Shown here: one piece after another, positions 1 through 8,408 of the stretch
Layout: every line of letters starts with the position of its first letter
How positions within the stretch are numbered: the first letter of the stretch is position 1
Source of the DNA: Streptococcus sp. S784/96/1
Lineage (GTDB): Bacteria > Bacillota > Bacilli > Lactobacillales > Streptococcaceae
DNA: 56,872 bases
Direction of reading: 5' to 3'
Assembly (NCBI RefSeq): GCF_902729355.1
Contig: NZ_CACVCC010000016.1
Span: forward strand, 1 to 56,872
Translations under genes and position numbers: made by a program
The notes under the pieces: generated by a model
What the model was told of the DNA's origin: nothing
Databases searched by the model: none
Seen by the model: only the letters and a program-made list of their open reading frames with translations

Positions 1-58
1 CTACTTGTATTTTGAATTCAGGTGGATACTTTGTAAATTTACTTCCTTTTTTAGCCAT
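1..58 (-). CDS. IS3-family transposase OrfA, N-terminal fragment at window edge
   Basis: The minus strand from 58 reads ATG GCT AAA AAA GGA and continues open to the window edge (MAKKGSKFTKYPPEFKIQV). A good ribosome binding site, AAGGAGG, lies about 10 bases upstream. This short basic start resembles the helix-turn-helix OrfA of IS3-family elements. Only 19 residues are visible, so the family call is inference, supported by an IS3-like OrfB end at the other edge of the window. The terminal repeat of the element probably ends near 108, where the inward-facing sequence TGGACAGTATAAAAAG is found. Confidence 0.55.
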   Translation of the reverse strand, partial: MAKKGSKFTKYPPEFKIQV

Positions 59-60
59 GA

Positions 61-126
61 GAAAAGAACCTCCTTATAAGAACAGTATAGTACTTTTTAT
101 ACTGTCCATTATAAGGGGTTCTTTTC
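61..126. repeat. Near-perfect 29-bp inverted repeat at IS boundary
   Basis: Arms at 61-89 and 98-126 are complementary over 29 bases with only about three mismatches and one shifted base, around an 8-base loop (90-97). The left arm contains the ribosome binding site of the transposase fragment. The right arm spans the presumed IS terminus (TGTCCA, 103-108) and extends outside it. It lies 20 bases beyond the stop of the beta-galactosidase, so the RNA hairpin may also end that transcript. Confidence 0.75.
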
Positions 127-145
127 ATTTGGACTTGCTTTTCCC

Positions 146-3100
146 TTAATCTGACCTTTCATCACGATAAATCACATAGCGTTCTTGGTGACGACCATCT
201 TCTGAAGTGGTTAAAATCAAACTAGTTTTTTTATCCAGATGGAGGACTGTAATTGCCGCATTCTGGTCAGAGGTTGCCACAATGTTAGTCATATCCCAAT
301 CAGGATGCCTAAGCTCATGGCAAATAGCTTCACCTTCTAGAAGGTGATTACCGATGGTTAATCGTGTTAGAGCTGCCGATGTCTGACGTTCAAAAAAGGC
401 AATGGCAGTATAAAGTTCTATTTTAGCCATTCTAATCAATGAAACTTCTCTGCTTCTCTGCTCTGCAGCCTCCAAGTGAATGGTGAACTGAACGGCTGGA
501 ACTGGTCGTTCTAAATCATAAATCACCTTGATTAAACCACCCTGTATAGGAATTTGAGAAGCACTTACTGAGATGATTTCGAAAGGTCCAGTATCACTCT
601 TTCGCCATGAAAAACAAACGGATCTCGGAAGAGAACTCTCTGATCGACCGTCAAAAAAGATAACCACGCGAGATACATTCTGAGCGGTGTCATAGCTAAA
701 GGTCAGTTTTGAGGTCGTTAGACCAGCTCTCACAGCCTGTTCATTTGACCATAGGGGCTGGTGGTCTGCTATATCTTCTTTCAGTTGTTCTCGAACAAGA
801 TTTTGGAGACAATCTATTTGAGTGTTAACATTACTATCGTCAGTTAATTGAACCACCGTCGGCGCAACATTATGGTCGATATGAAGTGTTTTACTAGCGA
901 CACGAACAGTTGCCATCACTGGTAACTGCTGACCCAAAACATCCACCTGACCATCTACCGTTTTTATCCCTTCGGTGTTCCAGACTGTACCATTAGGTAC
1001 TTGCCAAGCAACAGGAAACTGAGCAGAAAGGAGATTAGCTCCCTTATCATAAACACCGACTTTCTGTGGCAGATGCAATGGCTCTCCAACTTCCAAGCCA
1101 AAGCTAATGTTTCTCGCTGCAATAACCTTATCCATCACTGTAACAATCACTGGAATTCGAGCCGGCAACCCATCAACTTTGCCGTAAACGATAAAATCTT
1201 TTCCTTGTTTTAGCTCCTTATCAAGAGTTGCCTGCTCAAAAACAATTGGTTTGTCACAAACAGTTCCGTCAGCTGTTCGTATCCTAATCGTCTGTGGCAA
1301 AGTTAACTGGCTATCTTTTAGCAATAATATCTGCCTTGATAACTGATAGGCATAAGTAGAGCTGGTCTTGGCCTCCTCTAGCTGACTGACTGTAAACGTT
1401 AAAGAGTGAGGGAGTAAGCCATCCGCCATTGCTGTCACATTTACATCACCACTACCTCCAGTCATCTTGATAACAGCTAATACTTGACCTGAAAATGCAC
1501 GACGATTGGTGTCCCCATAAGGTTGATGATCAATAGTATTGCCATTATCCATAGCTAATAAACGAGCTGGCCCCTCTACCTGAACCGTGACACGATGATC
1601 CGTTGAGGCAACAGGTTGTCCTCTGTCATCTTCAATAGTAATGGTCAGATAGCGCAAGGATTTTGCTGTAACCTGATGAGGTGAGGTAAAAGGCTCTATT
1701 CTAAGATGGTGCGGGTCACCAAAAGTGCTGATTTCAGACCTCCCAACCGTTTCCTTAATGACATTATCATTGGCATCGTAAGCCATTGCAATCAATTTAC
1801 CGGGTGCATAAGGAATGTTCCAAGTCAAATAAAGGTTTTGATGGGCTTGGGGCTGCTTGTCAGTTCCTTCGTAAAGCTGATAACGCACACCCGCCTTAGT
1901 TCTTTTTACCGTAAAAGCCTTGGTACCATAATCAATCACCGTGCCATTCTCATCTTGATGACATAACCTTACCTTTGCGGCATTAGAATACACCACAACC
2001 TCTACCAAGCCTTGCGAGTCTTTCCGAATCAGACCCTCTTGCCACACTGGTAATACATGCAAGGTCGTATCTGAAGTATTCCACTGACTACGATAAAAAT
2101 AATAGGAATCTTTCGGAAAACCAGCTGTGTCTAAAATCCCAAAATAGGAATGTTTAGGCGAAGGCCACTCCGTCACAGATCCTGTTCCAATACCATTCCA
2201 CGGTGTAGGTTCTCCTAAATAATCAAAACCACACCAAACAAATTGCCCCATTACAAAATCTCGTGTGACAACATCATACCAAGCCTCACTCGCTAAATGG
2301 CCCCAACTAACGGTACTCTGATCATAGGAAGTTAGCTGCTTATCCTTGCGCTCCTCACCTCCCATCACATCATAGACACCACGGCTATTGATTGCTGAAG
2401 CAACCTCTGAGCCATAAATTAACCAGTTAGGATAGGTTTTATGGCAATCATCATATTGCGCTCCACTAGCATAATTATAGCCAATAATTCCTTGCACCTC
2501 CTCGTGCAAGGTCTGTGCCATCTGGATAGCCGTCTCATCCTGCCACTTTAATTTGTTATCTCCAAAGGTCACAGGTCGGCTTCCATCAATGTCAGTAACA
2601 ACCCTTGCCATTTCCTGCATTAATCCTGGATAATCTCGACAATCTCCAGCATGTCCCTCTAATAATTCATTACCTACTGACCACATCACGATAGCTGGAT
2701 CATTTTGACCACTTTTAACCATTTGTTTAAGATGAAAATCATGCCATTCTTGCTCTGAACTTTCAGCACCGTGTAAATGCTGAGCAGTCTGTCCAATTGG
2801 TTGGTGAAACCATTTAGCATAATCATTAACATTCCCATTTTTGGTATGTTGCCAAGTGTCAAAGGCTTCCTCAATCAACAAAAGCCCTAATTTATTGGCA
2901 AGGTCTTTGAAAACACGCGCCGACGGATTGTGGGTAACACGGATACTATTTACCCCCATATTTTTCAGGAGTTTAAACTGGCGTTCAATAGCGTCTGGGT
3001 AGGCTGCTGCCCCTAAACTTCCCTGGTCATGATGTAGACAGACACCTTTGAATGTCATTGCCTTATCGTTTAACCGAAAGCCTGTTTCCCGATAAAAACT

Positions 3101-4102
3101 GAGGTAGCGAAATCCTGTCTCCTGTTCACGACTTTGGATACAAACGCCATCTAGATACAGTCTTACCCTTACCGTATAGCACTGCGGTTGTTCGGGATTC
3201 CATAAGATAAGGTTAGGTACCTTGATAACCTGACTAACTCGCCCACCTTCTCCTGGGGCTAAGATCAATGCTGGCGATAGACAGGGGAGTCCGACCTCAA
3301 TCAGCTCTCCGTTTGGCAGTTGTTCAAAGAGGCTAACATCTACTGTCACAGGAACATTGTCATTACCATCATTGCGTAGCGCTGATACTACCATAATCGT
3401 TACTTCCTTATTAGCGCGTATCTCCTCTTCTAAGTGAGGGGTTGTGATGGTGATGCCGTATTCTTCCAAGTGGACAATCGGTTCAACAATAAGAGTTACC
3501 GACCTGTAAAGACCACTTCCTGAATACCAACGAGAACTTGGAACAGCATTGACTACCTTAATGGCAAGGCTATTTTCTTCATTAGCCATCAGGTAGTCTG
3601 TTAAATCAAAACTAAAAGGAGTATATCCATACGGATGCATTCCAAGACAATGCCCGTTGATAAAAACGGTCGTCTCCATATAAGCCCCGTCAATATGGAG
3701 GGAAACACGACCAGAAAGCGCCTCTGGGCTGACTGAAAATACCTTTCGGTACCATCCTATTCCGCCAAGTTTATAACCGCTCTCTGATTCGCCATTGGGA
3801 TGATAGTCTTGCCCAATACTAAAATCGTGTGGTAAGTCAACCACCTGCCACTGACTATCATCACAATAAGGCTCAGCAGCTTCTGAAAGGTCCCCTAAAT
3901 AGAATCGCCAGTTACTATCAAGACACACTTGCTGATTGGTTCCTTCAACAACTAGAACTTCCTGCCAAATCCCTGGAGACAACATCTCCTGCTCCTTGTC
4001 CATCAGGCATCGGCTGTTCCCCTTTGCAAAAACTTCTCTATCTCCACCTAACGCCAGCGTTTCTTGATCCTCTGAGACATAACCTCCCTCTGTCTCTACC
4101 AT
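146..4102 (-). CDS. Glycoside hydrolase family 2 beta-galactosidase, large cytoplasmic type
   Basis: A 1318-residue GH2 enzyme expected to remove terminal beta-galactose from glycans. A sugar-binding jelly-roll domain lies at about 60-205, an Ig-like domain at 210-335 and the TIM barrel at about 340-640. The acid/base Glu479 is in WSVGNELLEG and the nucleophile Glu566 in YGSEVAS. Several beta-rich domains fill the C-terminal half, including a carbohydrate-binding-like segment at about 1110-1230. There is no signal peptide, LPXTG or other wall anchor, unlike surface BgaA enzymes, so it probably acts in the cytoplasm. AGGAGG nine bases before the ATG fixes the start. An acidic extension of about 55 residues precedes the first recognisable domain. 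It is the last gene after the two-component system (gap about 47 bases), so it is probably co-transcribed with it. Exact substrate linkage is not readable from sequence. Confidence 0.88.
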   Translation of the reverse strand: MVETEGGYVSEDQETLALGGDREVFAKGNSRCLMDKEQEMLSPGIWQEVLVVEGTNQQVCLDSNWRFYLGDLSEAAEPYCDDSQWQVVDLPHDFSIGQDYHPNGESESGYKLGGIGWYRKVFSVSPEALSGRVSLHIDGAYMETTVFINGHCLGMHPYGYTPFSFDLTDYLMANEENSLAIKVVNAVPSSRWYSGSGLYRSVTLIVEPIVHLEEYGITITTPHLEEEIRANKEVTIMVVSALRNDGNDNVPVTVDVSLFEQLPNGELIEVGLPCLSPALILAPGEGGRVSQVIKVPNLILWNPEQPQCYTVRVRLYLDGVCIQSREQETGFRYLSFYRETGFRLNDKAMTFKGVCLHHDQGSLGAAAYPDAIERQFKLLKNMGVNSIRVTHNPSARVFKDLANKLGLLLIEEAFDTWQHTKNGNVNDYAKWFHQPIGQTAQHLHGAESSEQEWHDFHLKQMVKSGQNDPAIVMWSVGNELLEGHAGDCRDYPGLMQEMARVVTDIDGSRPVTFGDNKLKWQDETAIQMAQTLHEEVQGIIGYNYASGAQYDDCHKTYPNWLIYGSEVASAINSRGVYDVMGGEERKDKQLTSYDQSTVSWGHLASEAWYDVVTRDFVMGQFVWCGFDYLGEPTPWNGIGTGSVTEWPSPKHSYFGILDTAGFPKDSYYFYRSQWNTSDTTLHVLPVWQEGLIRKDSQGLVEVVVYSNAAKVRLCHQDENGTVIDYGTKAFTVKRTKAGVRYQLYEGTDKQPQAHQNLYLTWNIPYAPGKLIAMAYDANDNVIKETVGRSEISTFGDPHHLRIEPFTSPHQVTAKSLRYLTITIEDDRGQPVASTDHRVTVQVEGPARLLAMDNGNTIDHQPYGDTNRRAFSGQVLAVIKMTGGSGDVNVTAMADGLLPHSLTFTVSQLEEAKTSSTYAYQLSRQILLLKDSQLTLPQTIRIRTADGTVCDKPIVFEQATLDKELKQGKDFIVYGKVDGLPARIPVIVTVMDKVIAARNISFGLEVGEPLHLPQKVGVYDKGANLLSAQFPVAWQVPNGTVWNTEGIKTVDGQVDVLGQQLPVMATVRVASKTLHIDHNVAPTVVQLTDDSNVNTQIDCLQNLVREQLKEDIADHQPLWSNEQAVRAGLTTSKLTFSYDTAQNVSRVVIFFDGRSESSLPRSVCFSWRKSDTGPFEIISVSASQIPIQGGLIKVIYDLERPVPAVQFTIHLEAAEQRSREVSLIRMAKIELYTAIAFFERQTSAALTRLTIGNHLLEGEAICHELRHPDWDMTNIVATSDQNAAITVLHLDKKTSLILTTSEDGRHQERYVIYRDERSD

Positions 4103-4149
4103 ACTACTTTTCCTCCTAACTGTAACCGACAGATGTCGCTAGAAAAGTC

Positions 4150-5454
4150 TTAAGAAAGACTAGTTTCTTTCCGACTCCTAATTTGTTCACGATAAGATTT
4201 TGGGGATTCTTGACACAGCCGTTTAAAAATTTTATAAAAATAGCCAATATTAGTGTAACCAACTTGAAAACAAATATCTTCAATATTATCATTAGTTGAC
4301 AATAGCAAACTTTGAGCAATTCTAATCCGTTCCTGGTTCAGCAATTCTGAAAAAGTTGAACCTGTTTCTTTCTTGATGATTTGCCCTAAGTAAACCGCAT
4401 TAAGAAAAAGGCGTTCACTAACCAATTTCAAGGTGAGTTCCTTTTGGTATTCTTGGCGAATGATGTCAAGCACCTGACCAACATGGCTATTATATTTGTG
4501 CTGCGTAATTAATCCTAACAAACGCTGAATCACTTCTTCTACGAGTTGTTCTAACGTTTGACACTGTTTTGCATTGGTATAAAGTGGTGCAATATCTTCA
4601 TTACTAATACGATTAAACTGCTGGTAACTATCAACCATCAACTGAATGAAAAATTGACGCGTCAAATGAACTGGTGGGCACTTATCATTAAATTCCTGCT
4701 TTAACAAGGGAAGCTGGTCTAAAATCCCCTGTATATCTCCAGTTTTAATAAGAGGGTAAAGATCTTGGTAAACAGGCATGACCTGCTCATCCGCAGATAC
4801 TGCTTTCTCATAAAAGAGGCTTGCTTTGACACTTTCCTTAATGGCATACATGGTTGATGTCACCAGTAACTCCTCTTGATAAATACAGGCTTGCTGCGGC
4901 TCTTCACATAATGAAAAAAAGAGAGCATCTTGATCGACATGGCGCAAAACACTGACTAGAGCTGTAGGGATGTCTTCACGACTAACCACCACATAGACTT
5001 GTGAGACTCGTAGATGCTCTTTTAGGTCTTGAATAGTAACCTTATCTCCCCGTAAAAAGGCCTGCGCCTGCTGACTTTTGTGCATGCGTTGAGCTACAAT
5101 AGTTTCTAACAACTGACGGAGCTCCTGCTTATTGATAGGTTTTACCAGATAATCTTTAACTCCTAGCGAGACAGCCTGCCTAGCATAGTCAAACTCCTGA
5201 AAACCTGACATGATGATAAAGGCAACATCCGGAGACCGCTCTTTAATAGTAGCAATCAACTCCAAACCCGTTAAATCAGGCATGGAAATATCGGTTAAAA
5301 TCATGTCCAAATCATGTGTTAAGGCATAATTTAGCGCTTCACGGCTACTATCTGTAGTATAAACCAACTCGATTCCCAAAGCAGAATAGTCAAACAATCT
5401 TTTCATCCCTTCCAAAATCATGTACTCGTCATCAACAATCATTAATTTATACAT
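4150..5454 (-). CDS. Response regulator, YesN type (receiver plus AraC HTH)
   Basis: A 434-residue cytoplasmic DNA-binding regulator. The receiver domain (1-120) has the acidic pair Asp9/Asp10, the phosphoacceptor Asp55 in ILTDISMPD, and Lys105 in DYLVKP. A poorly conserved middle segment follows, and the last 100 residues form an AraC-type double helix-turn-helix (the IEDICFQVGYTNIGYFYKIF region is typical). Its ATG lies inside the end of the kinase gene (8-base overlap ATGTATAA), so the pair is translationally coupled. YesM/YesN-like pairs usually control nearby carbohydrate transport and hydrolase genes. The surrounding glycosidase and CUT1 genes are the obvious regulon, though that is inference. 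Confidence 0.9.
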   Translation of the reverse strand: MYKLMIVDDEYMILEGMKRLFDYSALGIELVYTTDSSREALNYALTHDLDMILTDISMPDLTGLELIATIKERSPDVAFIIMSGFQEFDYARQAVSLGVKDYLVKPINKQELRQLLETIVAQRMHKSQQAQAFLRGDKVTIQDLKEHLRVSQVYVVVSREDIPTALVSVLRHVDQDALFFSLCEEPQQACIYQEELLVTSTMYAIKESVKASLFYEKAVSADEQVMPVYQDLYPLIKTGDIQGILDQLPLLKQEFNDKCPPVHLTRQFFIQLMVDSYQQFNRISNEDIAPLYTNAKQCQTLEQLVEEVIQRLLGLITQHKYNSHVGQVLDIIRQEYQKELTLKLVSERLFLNAVYLGQIIKKETGSTFSELLNQERIRIAQSLLLSTNDNIEDICFQVGYTNIGYFYKIFKRLCQESPKSYREQIRSRKETSLS

Positions 5455-7096
5455 TCTTAGCCATTTCTCCTGTCACAATCGTTTTTATGCGTATACTATA
5501 AGTTACCCCACCACCAGGTGTCTCAGATAAGTGAATGTCGTAAGCCTCTCCAAAATACAATAACAAGCGCTCATGGACATTAAGAAGCCCGATAGAGCGT
5601 AGCCCTGTCTCCGTCCTCAACGAACGATTGGCCAACAATCTTTGGTAATCTGCCATGATTTCCTCTGACATACCTTTACCGTTATCCCGAATGAGGATTT
5701 CTACCCCATCTTCCTGACGCAACACCTTGACACTCAAAGCATTATCACGCTTGGTTAAATCAATACCGTGCACAAAATAATTTTCAACCAAAGGTTGAAT
5801 ACAGAATCTTGGCAATACAATCCCTTCACATCCCTTATCAATTTGGTAAGCATATGCAATGGATTTAGGGTATCTAATCTGGCAAACATAGCTATGCTTT
5901 TCACAAAAAGCTAATTCTTCTGCAACTGTCGTTTCTGGTTTTTGTGAAATACTCCCTCTCAGCAAGCTTGAAAATTCATAAATCATATCTGCTAACTCAT
6001 CTTCATCTCTCGTCACCGCATACATCCTAAAAAATTCCAAGGTATTATATAAAAAATGAGGGTTAATTTGAGCTTGTAAAGCTCTCATATCAGCATCTTT
6101 TTGCGCAAGTTGTAGCTGATAAATATCTTTAATGTTTTTATCCAGAGAATCCAACATCTGGTTAATTTGGTTGGCGATGAGATACAATTCCTGCCGTTTT
6201 GTTGTCGTATCAATACGAATACTGGTATCCGCATGCGTAATCGTCTGCATAGTATTCACCAGATCTTCAATCTGAGACTGATAATGGTAAAAAATGCGCT
6301 TTAAAAGAAGCAACAAAATACCAATAAGCCCCAAACTAGAAAGAAAAATAAAGAAGGCCAGTCGAGAAACCTCTTGAAAAGTATAAGATTTAGGCACACC
6401 AACAGCAATGTGAACATTTCCATCAACATAATTTTGAGCGTCCAAGTCATCATCTGTAGGATTCAAGGTATAGAAAGGATTTCCTAAACTATCTGTCATC
6501 GCCACAGACATAGGAAATTCGGTTTCATTCTCCACAAGCGTCGTTATGTGATCCATATCAATACTAATAAAAACAGTCGCAAAAAGATGAGCGGAATAAG
6601 GCTCATACATAGCCATTGAAAAAGCATTTTGTGGACTCTTATAAGAAGTAGCAGTAACTTTTTTACCACTCTTCAATGATCGTTTAGAAGTAAAGACCTC
6701 TTTTTCACCCACGAGAGCCAAATCAATCCCCTCAACAAAAGCATTGTCCATGTAAATCCTATTGATGTTGTCGTGAAAAGATAACTTAATCACATCTGCC
6801 AAAGGGTGATGCAAGAGCCACATTTGATAATCAGCTGGAGACAACTGAAAATAGGCTTCAATCCCATCTAATTTATGGCTATCTCGAGAATAATTGTAAA
6901 CGTCATTTTTCAAGCGACGATAGTAATAGGTCATGTCCTCTGTCAATCTACCTAACACTTCTTGCTCCGCTTGTTCAACTGTCCGCAAATAGCTCACATA
7001 ATTGGTATAGGCAACAATACTCGCAAAGAAAATAATAATCCCAATAGTGAGATAAGAATAGGTTTTTAGGAGCGAATGAATTAAAATTTTCTTCAT
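5447..7096 (-). CDS. Sensor histidine kinase, YesM (LytS-like His_kinase) family
   Basis: A 549-residue membrane kinase. The first transmembrane helix is at about 12-32, an extracytoplasmic sensor region at about 35-243 and a second helix at about 245-267. A HAMP-like linker (about 268-320) follows, then the His_kinase box with His347 in QAQINPHFLYNTLEFF, and an ATPase domain with the N box at LVENYFVHGID and the G box at IRDNGKGM. AGGAGAAGTT precedes the ATG. It is followed by the response regulator and preceded by the DUF624 gene with an 11-base gap. It probably senses an extracellular glycan product or the state of the transporter; the ligand is unknown. Confidence 0.9.
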   Translation of the reverse strand: MKKILIHSLLKTYSYLTIGIIIFFASIVAYTNYVSYLRTVEQAEQEVLGRLTEDMTYYYRRLKNDVYNYSRDSHKLDGIEAYFQLSPADYQMWLLHHPLADVIKLSFHDNINRIYMDNAFVEGIDLALVGEKEVFTSKRSLKSGKKVTATSYKSPQNAFSMAMYEPYSAHLFATVFISIDMDHITTLVENETEFPMSVAMTDSLGNPFYTLNPTDDDLDAQNYVDGNVHIAVGVPKSYTFQEVSRLAFFIFLSSLGLIGILLLLLKRIFYHYQSQIEDLVNTMQTITHADTSIRIDTTTKRQELYLIANQINQMLDSLDKNIKDIYQLQLAQKDADMRALQAQINPHFLYNTLEFFRMYAVTRDEDELADMIYEFSSLLRGSISQKPETTVAEELAFCEKHSYVCQIRYPKSIAYAYQIDKGCEGIVLPRFCIQPLVENYFVHGIDLTKRDNALSVKVLRQEDGVEILIRDNGKGMSEEIMADYQRLLANRSLRTETGLRSIGLLNVHERLLLYFGEAYDIHLSETPGGGVTYSIRIKTIVTGEMAKNV

Positions 7097-7107
7097 AACT
7101 TCTCCTG

Positions 7108-7704
7108 CTAGGATAGGCGTTGTTCAACCTGATAATAAATAGGCTCCAAGACATCAAATAAAAAGACTAACCAAAGCACTGGAACAAATATACCTATGAT
7201 GAGAGGCAGTTTCCAACCGATAAATAGGCAAATTCCAGTCCCAATCAACAACTTCATAAATGGAACAAGACTTAAAAAAACTGCCATTGCTGATAGTTTC
7301 AGCCCTTCTATGAGTGTAAATTCATAATACACTTGTAACTTGAGGTAACTAGCATAAACCGCCCCAACATAACACATGCCAAAAAGGTTAATCACCGTAA
7401 GAAAGAAAAATGCTTGTGGTAATTGTACCATGAAAAAAATACCATAACCTAGCAATCCCCAAAAACCAACTGTCATTCCAAAGATGGCATTTGCCTGCCA
7501 AAATTGTTTACGAAAAAGCTGAAAGGCTGTCTTGAACTGATACTCCTCTGCGTCAAGACCATGCTCATGGTAAAGGGTTAAGAGAACAGCCGCAGCTGGT
7601 GATACTCCCAAAACAAAGCCCGCACAAGCAGACAAAGTAAGTCCTATCATACTAAGCTTCATCATCACAAATAAACGTGCAAAGATACTATCCAATCTAT
7701 CCAT
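7108..7704 (-). CDS. DUF624 (YesL-like) membrane protein
   Basis: A hydrophobic protein of 198 residues with about five membrane segments, similar to the YesL/DUF624 family encoded beside YesM/YesN systems and CUT1 sugar transporters. The role of the family is not established. The ATG at 7704 is preferred over an upstream in-frame TTG at 7713, because AAAGGGA lies at a workable distance only from the ATG. It is the first gene of a transcript continuing into the kinase, the regulator and the GH2 gene, driven by a promoter with an overlapping cre site just upstream. Confidence 0.8.
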   Translation of the reverse strand: MDRLDSIFARLFVMMKLSMIGLTLSACAGFVLGVSPAAAVLLTLYHEHGLDAEEYQFKTAFQLFRKQFWQANAIFGMTVGFWGLLGYGIFFMVQLPQAFFFLTVINLFGMCYVGAVYASYLKLQVYYEFTLIEGLKLSAMAVFLSLVPFMKLLIGTGICLFIGWKLPLIIGIFVPVLWLVFLFDVLEPIYYQVEQRLS

Positions 7705-7732
7705 ATTTTTCAATCCCTTTCTGATTGCTTCT

Positions 7733-7755
7733 ATTATATCATAAAAACGCTTTCA
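7733..7755 (-). promoter_or_regulatory. Extended -10 promoter overlapped by a CcpA cre site
   Basis: On the minus strand an extended -10, TGATATAAT (hexamer 7733-7738), is immediately preceded by TGAAAGCGTTTTTA (7742-7755), a close match to the cre consensus TGWAANCGNTNWCA. A cre in the core promoter implies carbon-catabolite repression of the DUF624-kinase-regulator-GH2 operon. The motif is seen; the regulation is inferred from the CcpA paradigm. Confidence 0.65.
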
Positions 7756-8000
7756 ATTTGATTGTAAGTTAGACATTTTCATCATTTTTGTATGAAACTA
7801 ATATCTCCTTAGGAATGAGAAATTCAATTTAATTCTCTTTTTACATTTTTAGAAAAATAAATCAACTACTGTCACCGATGGACAATCACTTAATATTTCG
7901 TCGTTTCTAGCTATTGTTCACCTTGAGTAAACGCTGTCCACATTTTCACAACAATCGCCAATCTTCTCCATATTATCTCATTCAATTAAATCAAGTTGAT

Positions 8001-8045
8001 AAAAAGACGAGGTTGGGACAAAAAATATCTCAACCTTCTCTTTTT
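8001..8045. terminator. Probable bidirectional terminator within repeat element
   Basis: GAGGTTGGGA (8009-8018) can pair with TCTCAACCTTC (8028-8038). T-runs follow on the plus strand (8040-8045) and on the minus strand (complement of 8001-8005). It lies about 370 bases downstream of the solute-binding lipoprotein gene and would insulate it from the DUF624 operon. Confidence 0.5.
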
Positions 8046-8345
8046 ATAGTAATAACAGATAGACGCAGTGGTTGATTGGAAGTTTGCAACTAGACACTTT
8101 TTCATTTTCAAGTGTCCACCTAAAACATCCACTGGACTATTTTACAACCATGCATCGTTAGCGGCCATCCTATACGAATGTGATGCACTTCGTTTATCTT
8201 ATTTCCAACCTCTAAAGGACTGAGAGACCTTTGGAGCTGTGCGGATGTGAGAGTGAATATCCAATGGACAGTTTCAGTCTGATCTTATAAACCAGAGAGC
8301 GAGGGGAAGTCAAGACTTCAAAATCATGATTTCTGCCCCACTCTC
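8009..8345. repeat. Dispersed non-coding element, copy A (337 bp)
   Basis: This element fills most of the 695-base gene-free stretch 7714-8408. The left end, GAGGTTGGGACAAAAAATAT, and the reverse complement of the right end, GAGAGTGGGGCAGAAATCAT, form imperfect terminal inverted repeats. It shares long stretches with 43781-43978 (for example CCTAAAACATCCACTGGAC and GGAAGTCAAGAC). There is no open frame worth calling. It looks like a miniature, non-autonomous repeat; mobility is inference. Confidence 0.6.
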
Positions 8346-8408
8346 ATATTAATTATACTCAGGGAGCATGAAATAATAGAAATAGGAACTGCATTTACAA
8401 TGACGAAC

